Part shown: positions 21,998 to 32,925 of the stretch, piece after piece
Position numbering within the stretch: the first letter of the stretch is position 1
How the letters are laid out: each line of letters begins with the position of its first letter
Assembly (NCBI GenBank): GCA_024803745.1
Contig: JANJXV010000024.1
Location: forward strand, 8,216,106 to 8,280,105
From: Megascapheus bottae
Lineage: Eukaryota; Chordata; Mammalia; Rodentia; Geomyidae
Length of the DNA: 64,000 bases
Reading direction: 5' to 3'
The notes under the pieces: generated by a model
The model's input: only the letters and a program-made list of their open reading frames with translations
Database searches by the model: none
Told to the model about the DNA's origin: nothing
Translations under genes and position numbers: made by a program

Positions 21998-22225
21998 CGG
22001 TATTTTTTGGGGGGTCGTGGGACTTGAACTCTGGGCCTGGGTGTTGTCCCCGAGCTCTTCAGCTCAAGGCCACCACCCTACCTCTTGAACCACAGAGCCA
22101 CTTCCAGTTTTCTAATGGTTAATTGGAGATGAGTCTCACAGACATTAGTGCTGGCTTTGAATCACAATCCTCAGATCTCAGCCTCTTGAACTGCTAGGAT
22201 TATAGGCATAAGCCACTGTGCCCAG
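21998..22225 (-). mobile_element. Dimeric SINE, minus strand, with TSD
   Basis: On the plus strand: 'ggtcgtgggacttgaactctgggcctgggtgttgtcc', 'gctcttcagctcaaggccaccaccctacctcttgaaccacagagccacttccag', 'ggttaattggagatgagtctcacag', 'cctcttgaactgctaggattataggcataagccactgtgcccag'. 'cataagggtctctctc' (21982-21997) and 'catgagggtctctttc' (22226-22241) are the target-site duplication, with two mismatches. Confidence 0.9.
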
Positions 22226-22241
22226 CATGAGGGTCTCTTTC

Positions 22242-22690
22242 TGCATCTACCTGTGCATTTATACAGCTTGACTCTCATCTATGTATCCAAACCTATGTCA
22301 GTGAAAGATTCAAATCCCAGAGTCCCCAGGGTTCTGAGGGAAGTTGTCCCTAGAATAGATTCATTGCCTTAGCTCCTTTTGCTTCCATATCCACCTTCCC
22401 AAAAGAAAATGAACTCCTCAAGAACCACATTCACACTTCAGGAACAAATCTATGTACCACTTTAGTGCTCATGAGGCTCTTAAATTGGTCCACAGAACAC
22501 ACACAAAAGAATACATTCAAACCTAACTCCATTCTGAGGTATATGATATCAACAGGTTAAGTAGGCTACACAATATGGCTAATGGTTCCCAAACATTCAC
22601 TTCTCCCAGGGAACAAAACGTAGCAGTTGCCAAACATTTAATCCTTCAGCTTCAGTAGACATTATTCAGGTCCCAGACAACCAGCCCTCA
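22242..22690. other. Unique DNA, nothing recognised
   Basis: No gene or repeat recognised. Confidence 0.4.
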
Positions 22691-22935
22691 AGGAAGGAAG
22701 GGAGGAAGGGAGGGAGGGAGGGAAGGAAGATACGAGAGAAGGACAGAGAGATGGATGAAAGGGGGGAGGGAGCGGCAGAGGGAGGGAGGGAAAGAAGAAA
22801 TGAAAGAAGGAAGGAAGGAAGGGAAGGAGGGAGGGAGGGAGGGAGGAAGGGAGGGAGGGAGAGAGGGAAAATAAAGGAAGGAAGGAAGGAAGGAAGGAAG
22901 GAAGGAAGGAAGGAAGGAAGGAAGGAAGGAAGGAA
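22691..22935. repeat. Purine tract, (GGAA)n/(GGGA)n microsatellite
   Basis: About 245 bases almost wholly of A and G on the plus strand, with mixed GGGA/GGAA/AGAG units on the left and a clean GGAA run of about 15 units at 22873-22935. Long frames on both strands here (Lys/Glu/Gly/Arg-rich on plus, Pro/Ser/Leu/Phe-rich on minus) are just the repeat read as codons and are not genes. Confidence 0.95.
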
Positions 22936-24790
22936 TCATCCAGGCTGTCTAAAACTAATGCTTCTCATTAGAAGGAAGCAAGTCCCCAACACATAGTACT
23001 CAAAGACTACATGTCATATCAACATCCTGAGAGACTGAGAACAGGCTACAGGAGACTGTGAAAAAGTAAAAATTAACCCAGATAAAAAACGTAAAATACT
23101 GACTGGCCACTCATGTAGCTGTAATTACAAACAGGACAGATCCAGCTTCCAAGTTAATAGGAAACAACACTCTTCTCAAGGACATTTTGCTACTATAAAG
23201 TGCCACAGTAAGCCCCACGTTTGGACATCTACTATTCTCTTACTCACTGAGAAACTTTGTGTCCTAAAATCCTAAGACCATCAGAAATTTTACCATTTGA
23301 AATTATAGAAATTATAGGAGTCAGAATAAAGCATCCTACTGCTACCTGCAGGATTTTTAAGTCACTTCAACACAGAGAAGTAGCCTCAATTTACAGCCCA
23401 GGTGTGGAGCTTCATAAAAAGGATTCTTAGATATGATATTACACTTTGTTCTGAACTTTGTTGTTTCCAAGGAAACAGGACCCTAGTCCACTCACTCTAC
23501 AATGTTGGGTATCCATTTCTATACAGCATTGCTTTGCTTTGAACCTATCAACACATTGCTTCCTTTGAATTTCACCTAAACTTACCCTTCTGAAAAGAAT
23601 CCTACATTAGTAACTCCCTTTTCCCTTGAGTTTCCTCAAGTGTCTGATTTCCCTCTTTGTAATAAGTCAGAAAAGTGTCTCTTTTGGACACTATGTCTGT
23701 TCCATCCAAGTCAAAAGTCTTAAGTCCTTTTTGATAACCTCCTTTCCATGTATACAATAGATTAAGCAATGCCTTATGCAAGAAGACATAAACAGAGGTC
23801 ACAGGAAGTCACTTTGCCCTTTGTGCTCATTGGGCTTATGTAACTTTTCAGTGCTCAGTCAGTCACTAGGACTGAAAATAAACCCATCACAAGAATTATT
23901 TCTTTTCTTTACCAGCTCTTCAACATTTAGAAATACTTTAGATGTTTTACATACTGACTACAAAAGAGGACTAGCAGAACTGGCCTATTCGTATCCAACT
24001 TGGTCCCAGGGTTTAAGGTACTCAGAGTCCATACATTTCCAGTGTTGGAAAGAAACCACAGTCATGATTCTGCTTGTCACTCTGCTGGGCTGCCCTGGGA
24101 GGTCAGAGCTTTGGTAAAGGGAAAACCAGAAAAAAGTGGATTTTGCTCATTATGAAGAAGTCATTCAGACTAAAAAGATGAAGGATGTCTAACAAGTCAT
24201 CCTAGAGTACTATGTTTCAGACAGAAGGCTTTTATAACCACTTTTTTTAAAATCTGTCAAAATGGTATATTGTAGTGCCAACCCATCTCTCAAAGTCCAG
24301 GATAGTTCAAAGAAGGGTTAGACTCTAATTGGTTCATTCTCCCAATGGCTCAGTAATTAGTAGTGAGAATTTTAATTTAATTGCCTCTGCCACTGTATAT
24401 TGCTTTGAAAAGCACTCAAAAGGTCCTGAAGGACACCAACTAAGGACTACAATAAGTTCAGCCATTTACACATTACAACCTATGTCAAGATATTATTTGT
24501 CTCTAAACATGAAGACAGCCATATAAATTTTCCCCATCCATAAGAAACTCAACAAAATAATCACAATAACATACTTGGTGAGATTAACTTAAAGCTAAAT
24601 ATGGCTACATGCAAACATGTAATTATAGATGTACAATAGGAAACTGTGTATTTGGCAAATACTTTGAAAGATTATTTGTGGAAAGGCAGAGAGGCTGAAT
24701 AGAAGACATTGTTAATTTGACTACAAAAAACTTTGAAGCTTATTTATGGAAAACAAACTATAAAATACTAACTAAAAACACAAAATAATG
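22936..24790. other. About 1.85 kb repeat-poor unique DNA
   Basis: No named repeat, RNA or gene recognised. Frames at 23602-23802 (-) and 23776-24117 (+) overlap at their ends and have no known domain. Confidence 0.4.
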
Positions 24791-24799
24791 TGTGGAGAG

Positions 24800-25430
24800 G
24801 TTATCTGCCATGTGTAAAGACAAAGATACCTATGCACCATCAAGAACATAAACAACCACAAATGTTGGCAGGGCTAAGGAAAAAGGAAGTCTAACACACT
24901 GTTGGTGGGACTGTAAACTAGTACAACCATTATGGAAATTACTATGATGGTTCCTAAAGAAAATAAAACAGGAACCACCATGTGATCTAGCAATACCAAA
25001 CTTGGGCATTTACCTGAAGAAATATTAAATGAGGAAATAATACAGTCATCTGCACATCTACATTTACCGTAGCATTATTCACAATACCCAAGCTCTAGAA
25101 ACTGACTAGATTCCCTATAGCTCATGAATGAATCAGGAAAAAGTATACATATATGCAATGGAACATGATTTATTCATGAGAAGAATCACACTATCATTTG
25201 CAAGGAAATGGGAAGATCTTGAGACCATCTTATTAAGTGAAGCTATCACTTAATGAATATATTAATTATCATATGTACTAGTTAGACCTAAAATATAGAT
25301 ACATATGTAAGCATACATAGCCAAACTATGTACACATATATGTGGAATAAGTCTGACTAAATTATGGTATATGCATTTGTGACACACCATAATAAACCTG
25401 CTTAAATTCCTTAAATTTAACATAAAAGAA
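24800..25430 (+). mobile_element. Old 5'-truncated L1 3' end
   Basis: The text follows the end of L1 ORF2: 'aacataaacaaccacaaatgttggcagggc' then 'aacacactgttggtgggactgtaaactagtacaaccattatggaaa' (the 'LLHCWW' region), 'ccaccatgtgatctagcaataccaaacttgggcatttacc', 'agcattattcacaataccca', 'atgaatgaatcaggaaaaa', 'aatggaacatgatttattcatgagaag' and 'ggaaatgggaagatcttgag'. All frames are broken. It is more diverged than the L1s at 26-28 kb and 47-50 kb, so it is older. Confidence 0.85.
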
Positions 25431-25941
25431 TATTAGAAAATTGAAATATGCTTTATCTGTAATGTAGGCATTCCAAGGAGTGGAGAAAGACAAATGAGGA
25501 AGATCAGGACAGAGAGTAAATATAGAAGAAACCCCTCATATGCAGGCATATATAAAGAAATCTTGCTGAAACTGTTTTGGGAAGGGGTAGAAATGAAAAT
25601 AGTAGAGGCACAAGTATGATCAAGAAACATTTACCTATCAGTGGACTTGTTAAAAATCAATCCCCCTCTGCAATTTAGTATCATTTTTAAATAGATTTAA
25701 GCATTTTCTTAGAAAAACACCTATAAATTTAAAGAAATGTAAAAAAAGCACATATTCACATAAAAATAAGGAATCCAACACTGAGCAAGCTTTTGGTTGT
25801 TTCTTTTCTTGTCAGTGTTTTTGTTTGTTTCTTTAAGGTAGATGCATGGCTTTGTATTGCAAAAGTAGGTGATAGATTTAACATAGAAAGCAGGAGAAAA
25901 AGTCTTAAACAGGTAAATTTTTTCCTTAGATGGGATTTTAA
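25431..25941. other. Unique AT-rich DNA, nothing recognised
   Basis: No gene or repeat recognised; this is the flank into which the next L1 inserted. Confidence 0.4.
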
Positions 25942-26364
25942 TAATATGGTCTTTTAAAAAATATTTTTATTGTAATTAATAAAAGGGTTACACGATATTT
26001 GCCAGATAGAAGGTGCATTAATTCACATACATTGATACCCTTTCACATATCTTGGTACCCATTACCCTTCCCTTTACCCCCCCACCCGTCTTGGTTTTCC
26101 CCCCTTCCCTATCAAATTTCAAATAACCAAATACAAATAAATTCAATATATCACATAACAAAGTGAGATACTGTAACAATATGAGATACCCAAGGGACAG
26201 CAAAGGAGATGAGAGATAACATAGTACATTAAGGACAACAATCATTCATTATATGGCTTTTGTTTCAATATCCTGGAGGTCCTTTCAATTAGCTTCATAC
26301 TACATGGCCTTATGTATCAAGATTTTGCTCTATTGCAGATCTCTGCTAGTAGAGCCCAAGGTTT

Positions 26365-27147
26365 CTACTGATTATGACAAATGAGGGGAACCATTGAGCC
26401 TAAGTTCCTTTGAGTCTGGCTTACTTCACTTAATATGATTTTTTCTAAGTCTTTCCATTTCCTAACAAATGGGTCGATGTTGTTCTTTCTGACAGCAGCA
26501 TAGAATTCCATTGTGTACAAATACCACATCTTGTTGATCCACTCATCAACTAAGGGACATCGGGGTTGGTTCCATATCTTTGCTATGGTGAATAGTGCTG
26601 CAATGAACATTGTTGTGCTAGTGGATTTAGTATGCCCTTGTTTCTGGATGGTTGGGTAAATGCCAAGTAGTGGAATTGCTGGGTCATAGGGGAGTTCCAT
26701 GTTTAGCCTTTTGAGGCACTGCCACACTGCTTTCCATAGTGGTTGAAGGAGTTTGCACTCCCACCAACAGTGTAGTAGTGATCCCTCCTGGCCACATCCC
26801 CTCCAGCATCTGTTGTTAGTAGATTCCTTGATCATGGCCATTCTAACTGGAGTGAGGTGGAATCTTAGAGTTTTGATTTGCATTTCTTTTATGACCAGAG
26901 ATGTTGAGCATTTCTTCATGTGTCTATAGGCCATTTTTGTTTCTTCTTCAGAGAAGACTCTCTTCAAGTCTTTGGCCCATCTTTTAATGGGATGGTTGTT
27001 ACTTTGGAGATTAGTTTTGGAGTGGTTCAATTTTTTGAGTTGTTGATATATTTTAGATATGAGGCCTTTGTCCGTTGTTTGGTTGGTGAAGATCTTCTCC
27101 CACTCTGTAGGCTTCCTAATTAATTTACTAGCTATGTCCTTTGCCAT
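26365..27147 (-). pseudogene. L1 ORF2 C-terminal part
   Basis: A 260-codon open stretch coding for the C-terminal region of L1 ORF2p, which binds nucleic acid and is needed for retrotransposition. Residues 113-130 hold the L1 cysteine motif in complete form, C-X3-C-X7-H-X4-C ('[18 protein letters not shown]'). It is followed by the conserved '[14 protein letters not shown]' (about 152-165), 'MFIAALFTIAKIWNQPRCP' (about 180-198) and 'WINKMWYLYTMEFYAA' (about 203-218). It ends at a stop close to the natural ORF2 end, followed by 3' UTR. Its upstream half is physically inverted at 27723-28553, so no full ORF2 can be read. The low number of breaks suggests a fairly young copy. Confidence 0.93.
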
Positions 27148-27722
27148 ACAAAAGCTCCGCAGTTTAATGCAGTCCCACTTATCCAGCCTTTCTCTGATTT
27201 GTTGTGATTCTTGGTCCTTATTAAGAAAGTTTCGACCTGTGCCAAGGAGGCCTAGTGTATCTACTATTCCTTCTTTTCAAGTTTTCAGTGTGTCAGCTTT
27301 TACCTCCAGGTCTTTGATCCATTTGGAGTTAATTCTAGTCCAGGGTGACAAAGAAGGATCCAACTTTAGTTTTCTGCAGGTGCTTAACCAGTTCTGCCAG
27401 CACAACTTGTTGAAGAGGCTGTCTTTCTTCCATTCTATTTTTTTGGCTCCCTTGTCAAAGATTAGGTGTCCATAGGTCTGTGGTTTAATATCTGGGTCCT
27501 CAGTTCTATTCCATTGGTCTTCAGGCCTGTTCTTGTGCCAGTACCAAGCTGTTTTGAGAATTATAGCTCTTTAATAGAGTCTAAAGTTTGGAATTGAAAT
27601 TCCTCCAGCGCTGTTCTTTCTGCTAAGAAGTGTTTTTGCTATATGGGGTCTTTTATTATTCCATATGAAATTTGGAATTGCCTCTTCTAATTCTTTAAAG
27701 AATGCCATTGGGATATTGATGG

Positions 27723-28553
27723 ACAACAACTCATCAAAAAATTATACACTATGATCAAAGTGGATTCATCACAGGGAGGCAAAGCTGGTTCAATATACAC
27801 AAATCAATATAATTCAATACATCAACAGGAGAAAGGACAAAAATCACATGATTGTCTCAATAGATGCGGAAAAGGCATTTGACAAGATCCAACATCCCTT
27901 TATGCTAAAAGCTCTGGAGAAACTAGGAATCCATGGAACAGTCCTCAATATAATAAAGGCTGTGTATGACAAACCCACTGCTAGTATTACACTTAATGGT
28001 GAAAATCTAAAGCCATTCCCTCTAAAATCAGGAACGAGACAAGCATGCCCACTCTCTCCACTACTCTTTAACATAGTACTAGAATTCCTAGCCAGCACAA
28101 TAAGGCAAGAAGTAAGCATAAAGGGGATCCAAGTAGGGAAAGAAGAAATAAAACTATCCCTCTTTGCAGATGACATGATTCTGTATTTAAAGAATCCTAT
28201 AGACTCTACTCCCAAGCTCCTTGAGTTGATTCAAAACTTTGGAAGAGTAGCAGACTATAAAATTAACCCTCAAAAATCAACTGCCTTCCTTTACGCCAAC
28301 AGTAAGAGGAACGAGGCAATAATCAGGAAAGAAACTCCTTTCACAATAGCCTCAAAGAAATAAAGTACCTAGGAATTAGCTTAACTAAGAATGTAAAGGA
28401 CCTTTTTGATGAAAACTTTAAAACCCTAAAAAAGGAAATTAAAGCAGAACTAAGGAAATGGAAAAACCTCCCATGCTCCTGGATTGGAAGAATCAACATT
28501 GTGAAAATGACAATCTTGCCAAGGGCTATCTACAAATTCAATGCAATACCCAT
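27723..28553 (+). pseudogene. L1 ORF2 reverse-transcriptase region (inverted part)
   Basis: Codes for the RT core of L1 ORF2p, which copies element RNA into the target site. The longest open part (27848-28363) has motif A near its start ('[14 protein letters not shown]', with the first catalytic Asp), the motif B region ('[14 protein letters not shown]', with Ala where L1 usually has Gly), and the motif C box '[10 protein letters not shown]' with the Asp-Asp pair at about residues 108-109. A stop at 28361 breaks it. Sequence continues to 28553 through the '[16 protein letters not shown]' block in another frame. It lacks the endonuclease and the C-terminal part; the latter lies in opposite orientation at 26365-27147. 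Confidence 0.93.
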
Positions 28554-28565
28554 TAATATGGTCTT

Positions 28566-28820
28566 ATAATACAAAAATACACTATTCACTACCTCCCTTA
28601 TCACTTGTTGAAAACAAAGGTTCTATATGGGAATGAATGAAAAACCCAGGAATTATAAGCCTTAACACATTGAGACAGTAATGACCAAATTAGATCTCCT
28701 TATGAATAATACATCTAACTTAGTCTTTCATTTATGTGCCTGAACCAAGTGCTTATATCATGCTCATCAATACAATGATTGTTCATAAATGCTATTTAGG
28801 TCTGAAATCTGTTTCAAGAT
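28566..28820. other. Unique spacer between two L1 insertions
   Basis: No gene or repeat recognised. Confidence 0.4.
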
Positions 28821-29181
28821 TTCAACTGTGTGAGTGAGATAAGCCAGGACCAAAGGAACAAAAAGTGCATGGTCCCCTTGATATGGGGGTATTAGATCCA
28901 AACAATACAAGAGTATTCCAGTCATTGACACAAATTTGGAGATATATATCTATACAGACATATAAGACTATGATGGGATTCTACAGACATATAGTGATAT
29001 ATATAGATCAATAACTATGACATATAAAGACTCAGCTTATTTTTAATCATGTTCTTAAATTTATGTGTCACTGATTACATATAGATTCTTTTCTTCAATA
29101 CTTGTTTGTTGAACATGACATTTGAAATACGATGCAAAACCTCAGTGTTAGTAAAAACTTTTAATAAGAAAGTTCAACTGT
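28821..29181 (+). mobile_element. 5'-truncated L1 3' end (L1 family B) with TSD
   Basis: 'gagataagccaggaccaaaggaacaaaaagtgcatggtccccttgatatg', 'ttagatccaaacaatacaag', 'ttttaatcatgttcttaaatttatgtgtcactgattacatatagattc' and 'atacttgtttgttgaacatgacatttgaaatacgatgc' match 50075-50420 closely, so this is the 3' end of the same L1 lineage. 'ttcaactgt' at 28821-28829 and 29173-29181 is a 9-bp target-site duplication. The copy holds only the terminal ~340 bases. Confidence 0.85.
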
Positions 29182-29407
29182 AATCTGTGAGACATGATGT
29201 ATTTTTATTATTTCTTTCTAGCCATCAGTTCTTCACATTAAAGAATTTGGAAATATTAACTGTAAGTAGATATACACAATAATAAAAATGCTCAAAGTAA
29301 GAAACAAATTACAACTCAATTTAAATTGTGACTTCAGTATCTAGATCTACCAGTCCTATTCAATAGCCGTGTGTATGTTAATACTCTTTTTTCTGTTTTT
29401 TGTTTTT
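29182..29407. other. Unique spacer, nothing recognised
   Basis: No gene or repeat recognised. Confidence 0.35.
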
Positions 29408-29613
29408 CTTTGCCAGTATTGGAGTTTGAACTCAGAGCTTCAGCATTGCTGGTTTGCTTGTTGGATGAGTAGTCTACCATCAGAGCCATGATTTCAAATT
29501 TTTGCAGGTTAATTGGAGATAGAGTCTCATAAATTTTTCTTCCTTGGCTTGCTTTGAACCTCAGTTCTCCCTGAGTACTTATAGTATTACAAGTGTGAGC
29601 TACAGACAGGGCC
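29408..29613 (-). mobile_element. Dimeric SINE, minus strand, diverged
   Basis: On the plus strand: 'tttgccagtattggagtttgaactcagagcttcagc', 'aggttaattggagatagagtctcataaatttttc', 'ttggcttgctttgaacctcagttctcc' and 'gtgtgagcta'. An older copy. Confidence 0.7.
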
Positions 29614-29908
29614 TGGATCAAATGTCTATTTGCAAACACAATAGAACATACTGACCAGAGCAAAGTAAATTGTGTGATACTGTGCTGACAGAGAGAAAAC
29701 AAAAGATCTATTTGTAACATTGTGAGGTTCAGATACTGAATTTCTCCTTCTGATGTTACAATGTTTTACAAAAAATTATGCTTCCTTGTAGTTATAAAAA
29801 TTCTGTCTCAACTTTCATATTTCCTTTTTGAGAAGAAAATGGATGGGCTTTTCTCAGAGAAACACATACACAAATTCTTGATTCTTGGTTCTCTTGGTAT
29901 ACATTCCA
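29614..29908. other. Unique spacer, nothing recognised
   Basis: A short plus-strand frame at 29761-29976 runs into the next SINE; no gene is supported. Confidence 0.35.
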
Positions 29909-29924
29909 TGGGTCATTTTCTTTT

Positions 29925-30130
29925 TTCTTTTTCTTTTTTTTTTTTGCTAGCCATGTGTCTTGAACTCAGGGCCTGAGCACTGTCCTTGGGCTTTTCTCAA
30001 GGCTAGCACTCTGCCACTTGAGTCACAGCACCACTTCCAGGTTCTTCTATGTATGTGGTATCAAGGAATTGAACCCAGGTCTTCATGCATGCTAGGCAAG
30101 CACTCTACCAATAGGCCAAACTCTGGGCCC
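29925..30130 (-). mobile_element. ID-type dimeric SINE, minus strand, with TSD
   Basis: A T/C-rich left end (tail), 'gtcttgaactcagggcctgagcactgtccttgggc', 'ctcaaggctagcactctgccacttgagtcacagcaccacttccagg', then the ID left monomer in complement ('ggaattgaacccaggtcttcatgcatgctaggcaagcactctacc'). 'tgggtcattttctttt' (29909-29924) and 'tgggtcatttactttt' (30131-30146) are a 16-bp target-site duplication with one mismatch. Confidence 0.93.
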
Positions 30131-30146
30131 TGGGTCATTTACTTTT

Positions 30147-30424
30147 AGGCTCAACATCTTCAGTGTTCCCCAAACTAAACAATAGATTAGGAATCCAGAT
30201 ACACTGTGAAATACAGCAGCAGAGAAACTAAGCAACTGTCTGATTGACACAGTTTTTCATAAACGATCAAGAAAAAGACTGTGCAGGATGTCATTCACAT
30301 GGATCCTAGAATGGAAAGATTATCCCTGTATTTATTTCACTATTGAACAATATAAGCAAAACAGAAATGTCTTGAAATCTCAGATTAAAACTTCAAATTA
30401 AAGTGAGAGAGAGAATGGGATGTT
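30147..30424. other. Unique spacer, nothing recognised
   Basis: No gene or repeat recognised. Confidence 0.35.
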
Positions 30425-30520
30425 GAGCTGGAAATGGTGGGGCATGCCTGTAAAACCACAGCACTCAAGAGGTTGAAGGAAAAGAATCATGAGTTTGAGA
30501 GGAGTCCTGGTCATAAAAGA

Positions 30521-30569
<49 letters not shown>
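30425..30569 (+). mobile_element. B1-like SINE monomer with (AC)n tail
   Basis: 'gagctggaaatggtggggcatgcctgtaaaaccacagcactcaag' and 'agaatcatgagtttgagaggagtcctgg' follow the B1/7SL order; the tail (30523-30569) is a clean AC microsatellite of about 23 units. Confidence 0.75.
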
Positions 30570-30572
<3 letters not shown>

Positions 30573-31245
30573 GAAGAATGATGGCTTGTACTCACTAACT
30601 ACATTTCTGTGTCTTTATGGACCAGAAATAAAATCTCAGGTATGTGGCTACAAAAAAAGCAAGAAAGTCAGCAAGGAATACTACAGAAATTATAGATAGC
30701 CAGTGGCTAGAAAATAAATTTTAAATGCTGAACTGTAGGTCTACAAAAATAACAGAATGGTGCTCTACAAAGTAGAAATAATTTGCTCCATCTTTCACCC
30801 ATTGAAGCCAGTGTATCTGTGACAAAAGTCATCATCCCCAGAAACCTTGCCATTTCAAAAGTAAACAGGGCAAATTGAGGCCAGAAAGTAAGCTCCAGCT
30901 GGATGAAAATCAACTGGTGCCTCAACTGGTACCTTTCCCCACCAGGACAAAAGACAAGGGGACAGAGGGGGTGTTAGAAATAAGCAAAGCCAGTGGAATA
31001 CCCTCTAATAGACCACATCTCAAGTCCATCCACACAGCCCAGTGCATACACATGTGATAAGAGCTATCCATAAGGAACTCTATAAAGTAGAGCTAAGTAG
31101 AAACCACATATCTTTGCTCCTGCTGGGTAGAAGTCAGACAACACCTGAGTCTCCACCAAGGCAAAATAACAAGCATTGGGATGATAAGCCAGCCCAGCAG
31201 TGTCCCTCTAACCCTTATCTCTAAATAAAATTCAAAGCCCACCGT

Positions 31246-31246
<1 letters not shown>
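30570..31246. other. Unique DNA, nothing recognised
   Basis: No gene or repeat recognised; overlapping 60-72 codon frames here have no domain. Confidence 0.4.
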
Positions 31247-31279
<33 letters not shown>

Positions 31280-31280
31280 T
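31247..31280. repeat. (GT)n microsatellite
   Basis: About 15 GT units with one T interruption near the right end. Confidence 0.9.
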
Positions 31281-31961
31281 GAAACATCTATTGCCCTAAC
31301 ACTCTGCCACTCTGCAAACTAAACATCAGGCAGGAACTTGCTATACTTAACTACAGCTAAGCAATCCATCTCTTCAACAGCCTCTCCTCCCATTTGCTTC
31401 CTCACACACTTGGACCCCTATCACCACCTCACCCTGTCAGTGGGGCACAGTCTTACCTCCATTCCCATTTTTTGAAGTTGTTGCTCTTCCACAGGACCTT
31501 CCCTGCCCCTTCTTAAGCTATGGCTTCAGGTCCAGAGACCAAGGCTTGACACTTGCTCAGCTAGTACTCCATCAGTGAGCCCTGCCTCCATCAGGGCTGA
31601 TGTTGTTAGTTGCTTTGTGTTGTCTATATTAATTGAAACATGAGAAACACAACCTGGCTTGCATGAAAAGCTTTTAGTTTGGGAAATAAAATGGTATTTT
31701 GGTTTCAACAACTAGTAATACATCATAGTCTAAAATATTTTTTTCTGAACTAAAGGCCTAAACATTTGAGTTTATTAAGCCAAAAGGTAACATAAAAAAC
31801 AAATACATATTATTTTTATTATTAGTTATTTGCAAAATCATTATTGGTTTAAAAATACCATTTATGTTAACATCTGATTCCTTAGAGGAACTAAAGCAAA
31901 TGGCTAACTGAGTCTGAAAACAACAGACCAATTCCGGTGTATCCCTTGTGCTTTTGTTTGT
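31281..31961. other. Unique DNA, nothing recognised
   Basis: No gene or repeat recognised; left half somewhat richer in C, right half AT-rich. Confidence 0.4.
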
Positions 31962-32239
31962 TTGTTGGTCATGGAGCTTGAACTCTGGGTGCTGTCCCTG
32001 AGTTCTTCAACTCAAGGCTATCACCCTACCCTTGGGCCTGAGCATTGTCCTTGAGTTCAGCTCAAGGCTACTGCCCTACCCCTTGAGGCACAGTGCTACT
32101 TCCTTCAGTTTTCTGGTGATTAATTAGAGATAAGAGTCTTAAGGACTTTTTAGTGCCCTCGGTGGCTTTGAACCACAATCTTCAGTTCTCAGCCTCCTGA
32201 GTAGCTAGGATTACAGTCGTGAGCCATAACACCCAGCTT
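31962..32239 (-). mobile_element. Dimeric SINE, minus strand, with internal duplication
   Basis: The tRNA-like half is partly doubled: 'ctgggtgctgtccctgagttcttcaactcaaggctatcaccctaccc' is followed directly by 'ttgggcctgagcattgtccttgagttcagctcaaggctactgccctacccct'. The rest is standard: 'gaggcacagtgctacttcc', 'gattaattagagataagagtcttaagg', 'cctcctgagtagctaggattacagtcgtgagcc'. Confidence 0.85.
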
Positions 32240-32425
32240 CGTTTGTGCTTTCTTTTGCAGAATACTCAAAAAAAAGAATCCTTAAAACACAAAACACACT
32301 CAGTATCTGCCCATCAAACCATAACCTCATACCAAGCAAAGAGCACTGTCAAAGAAGTACACCTTGATGCAAAGAAGAGAGCACCATTACTCTGGTAGTA
32401 TATAGTTAGAGAAAAAAAATGAATT
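32240..32425. other. Unique spacer, nothing recognised
   Basis: No gene or repeat recognised. Confidence 0.35.
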
Positions 32426-32426
32426 A

Positions 32427-32575
32427 CCTTCTATGGTCTGAATGTTTGTGTTCCCTCAAAATTCCTTTATTGAAATCCTAATGTCCAGGGCCTTTGGAAG
32501 ATGAGTAGGTTTCAAAGATGATTATGTGATGAGGCTGTCCTCATAAATGAGATTTATGCTCCTTTATAAAGCATT
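32427..32575 (+). repeat. Possible ancient LTR (MaLR-type) remnant
   Basis: 'tatggtctgaatgtttgtgttccctcaaaattcctttattgaaatcctaatg', 'gggcctttggaagatgag' and 'gatgaggctgtcctcataaatgagatttatgctcctttata' follow a well-known old mammalian repeat that runs 'tggtttgaatgtgtcccccaaaattcatgtgttgaaa..ggggcctttgggaggtgattaggtcatgaggg..ctcatgaatgggattagtgcccttataa'. I believe it is LTR-derived but am not sure of the class. No coding part is present. Confidence 0.45.
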
Positions 32576-32815
32576 AATTTGAAAATGCTGAATGACGTAA
32601 GACATATACTTTCTTAAAAATCAAATGGGAGAGAAGGACCCAAAACACTACTGAAAGTATTCAGAAGTATAGTATGGATTTCAAATATATTACATTTGGT
32701 GGTCTCTTTTCTTTGCAAAGTAGACATTAAACCCATCACAAGATGTTCACATTGAAACATGAATACAGTGCATTGTCAAAGGTAGATGGCTCATCCCATG
32801 CCAAGAAACAACTAA
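32576..32815. other. Unique spacer, nothing recognised
   Basis: No gene or repeat recognised. Confidence 0.35.
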
Positions 32816-32816
32816 C

Positions 32817-32925
32817 AAGCCAGGTGCCAGTGGCTCACACTTGTAATCCTGGCTACTCAGAAGGCTAAGATCTGAGGATTACAGTTCAAAGTCACCATAG
32901 GCAGGAAAGTCCTGGTGACTTTCCT
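32817..32925 (+). mobile_element. SINE left half, 3' truncated by a repeat
   Basis: 'aagccaggtgccagtggctcacacttgtaatcctggctactcagaaggctaagatctgaggattacagttcaaag' and 'ggcaggaaagtcc' are the 7SL-like left half. The right half is replaced by the GGAGA microsatellite. Confidence 0.8.

Larger units (their letters stand above)
25942..28565 (-). mobile_element. L1 insertion with 5' inversion (twin priming) and TSD
   Basis: One insertion in two oppositely oriented parts. 25954-27722 is minus-strand L1 running from the 3' A tail (T-rich at 25954-25970 on the plus strand) through the 3' UTR and the C-terminal half of ORF2. 27723-28553 is plus-strand L1 ORF2 (reverse transcriptase region). In L1 coordinates the inverted piece ends at '..caatacccat' and the 3' piece begins at 'ccatcaatatccc', so the two abut with almost no loss, as the intact order in the copy at 41.5 kb shows. 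'taatatggtctt' flanks the whole (25942-25953 and 28554-28565). This is the pattern known as twin priming. Confidence 0.92.

Noticed and set aside
22688..22996. Open frames of about 80 codons on both strands
   Set aside because: They are translations of the GGAA/GGGA purine tract; composition is only Lys/Glu/Gly/Arg or Pro/Ser/Leu/Phe.
26920..27475. Plus-strand frames opposite L1 ORF2
   Set aside because: They are antisense shadows of the minus-strand L1 ORF2; the same shadows recur opposite the L1 at 40.9-41.3 kb.
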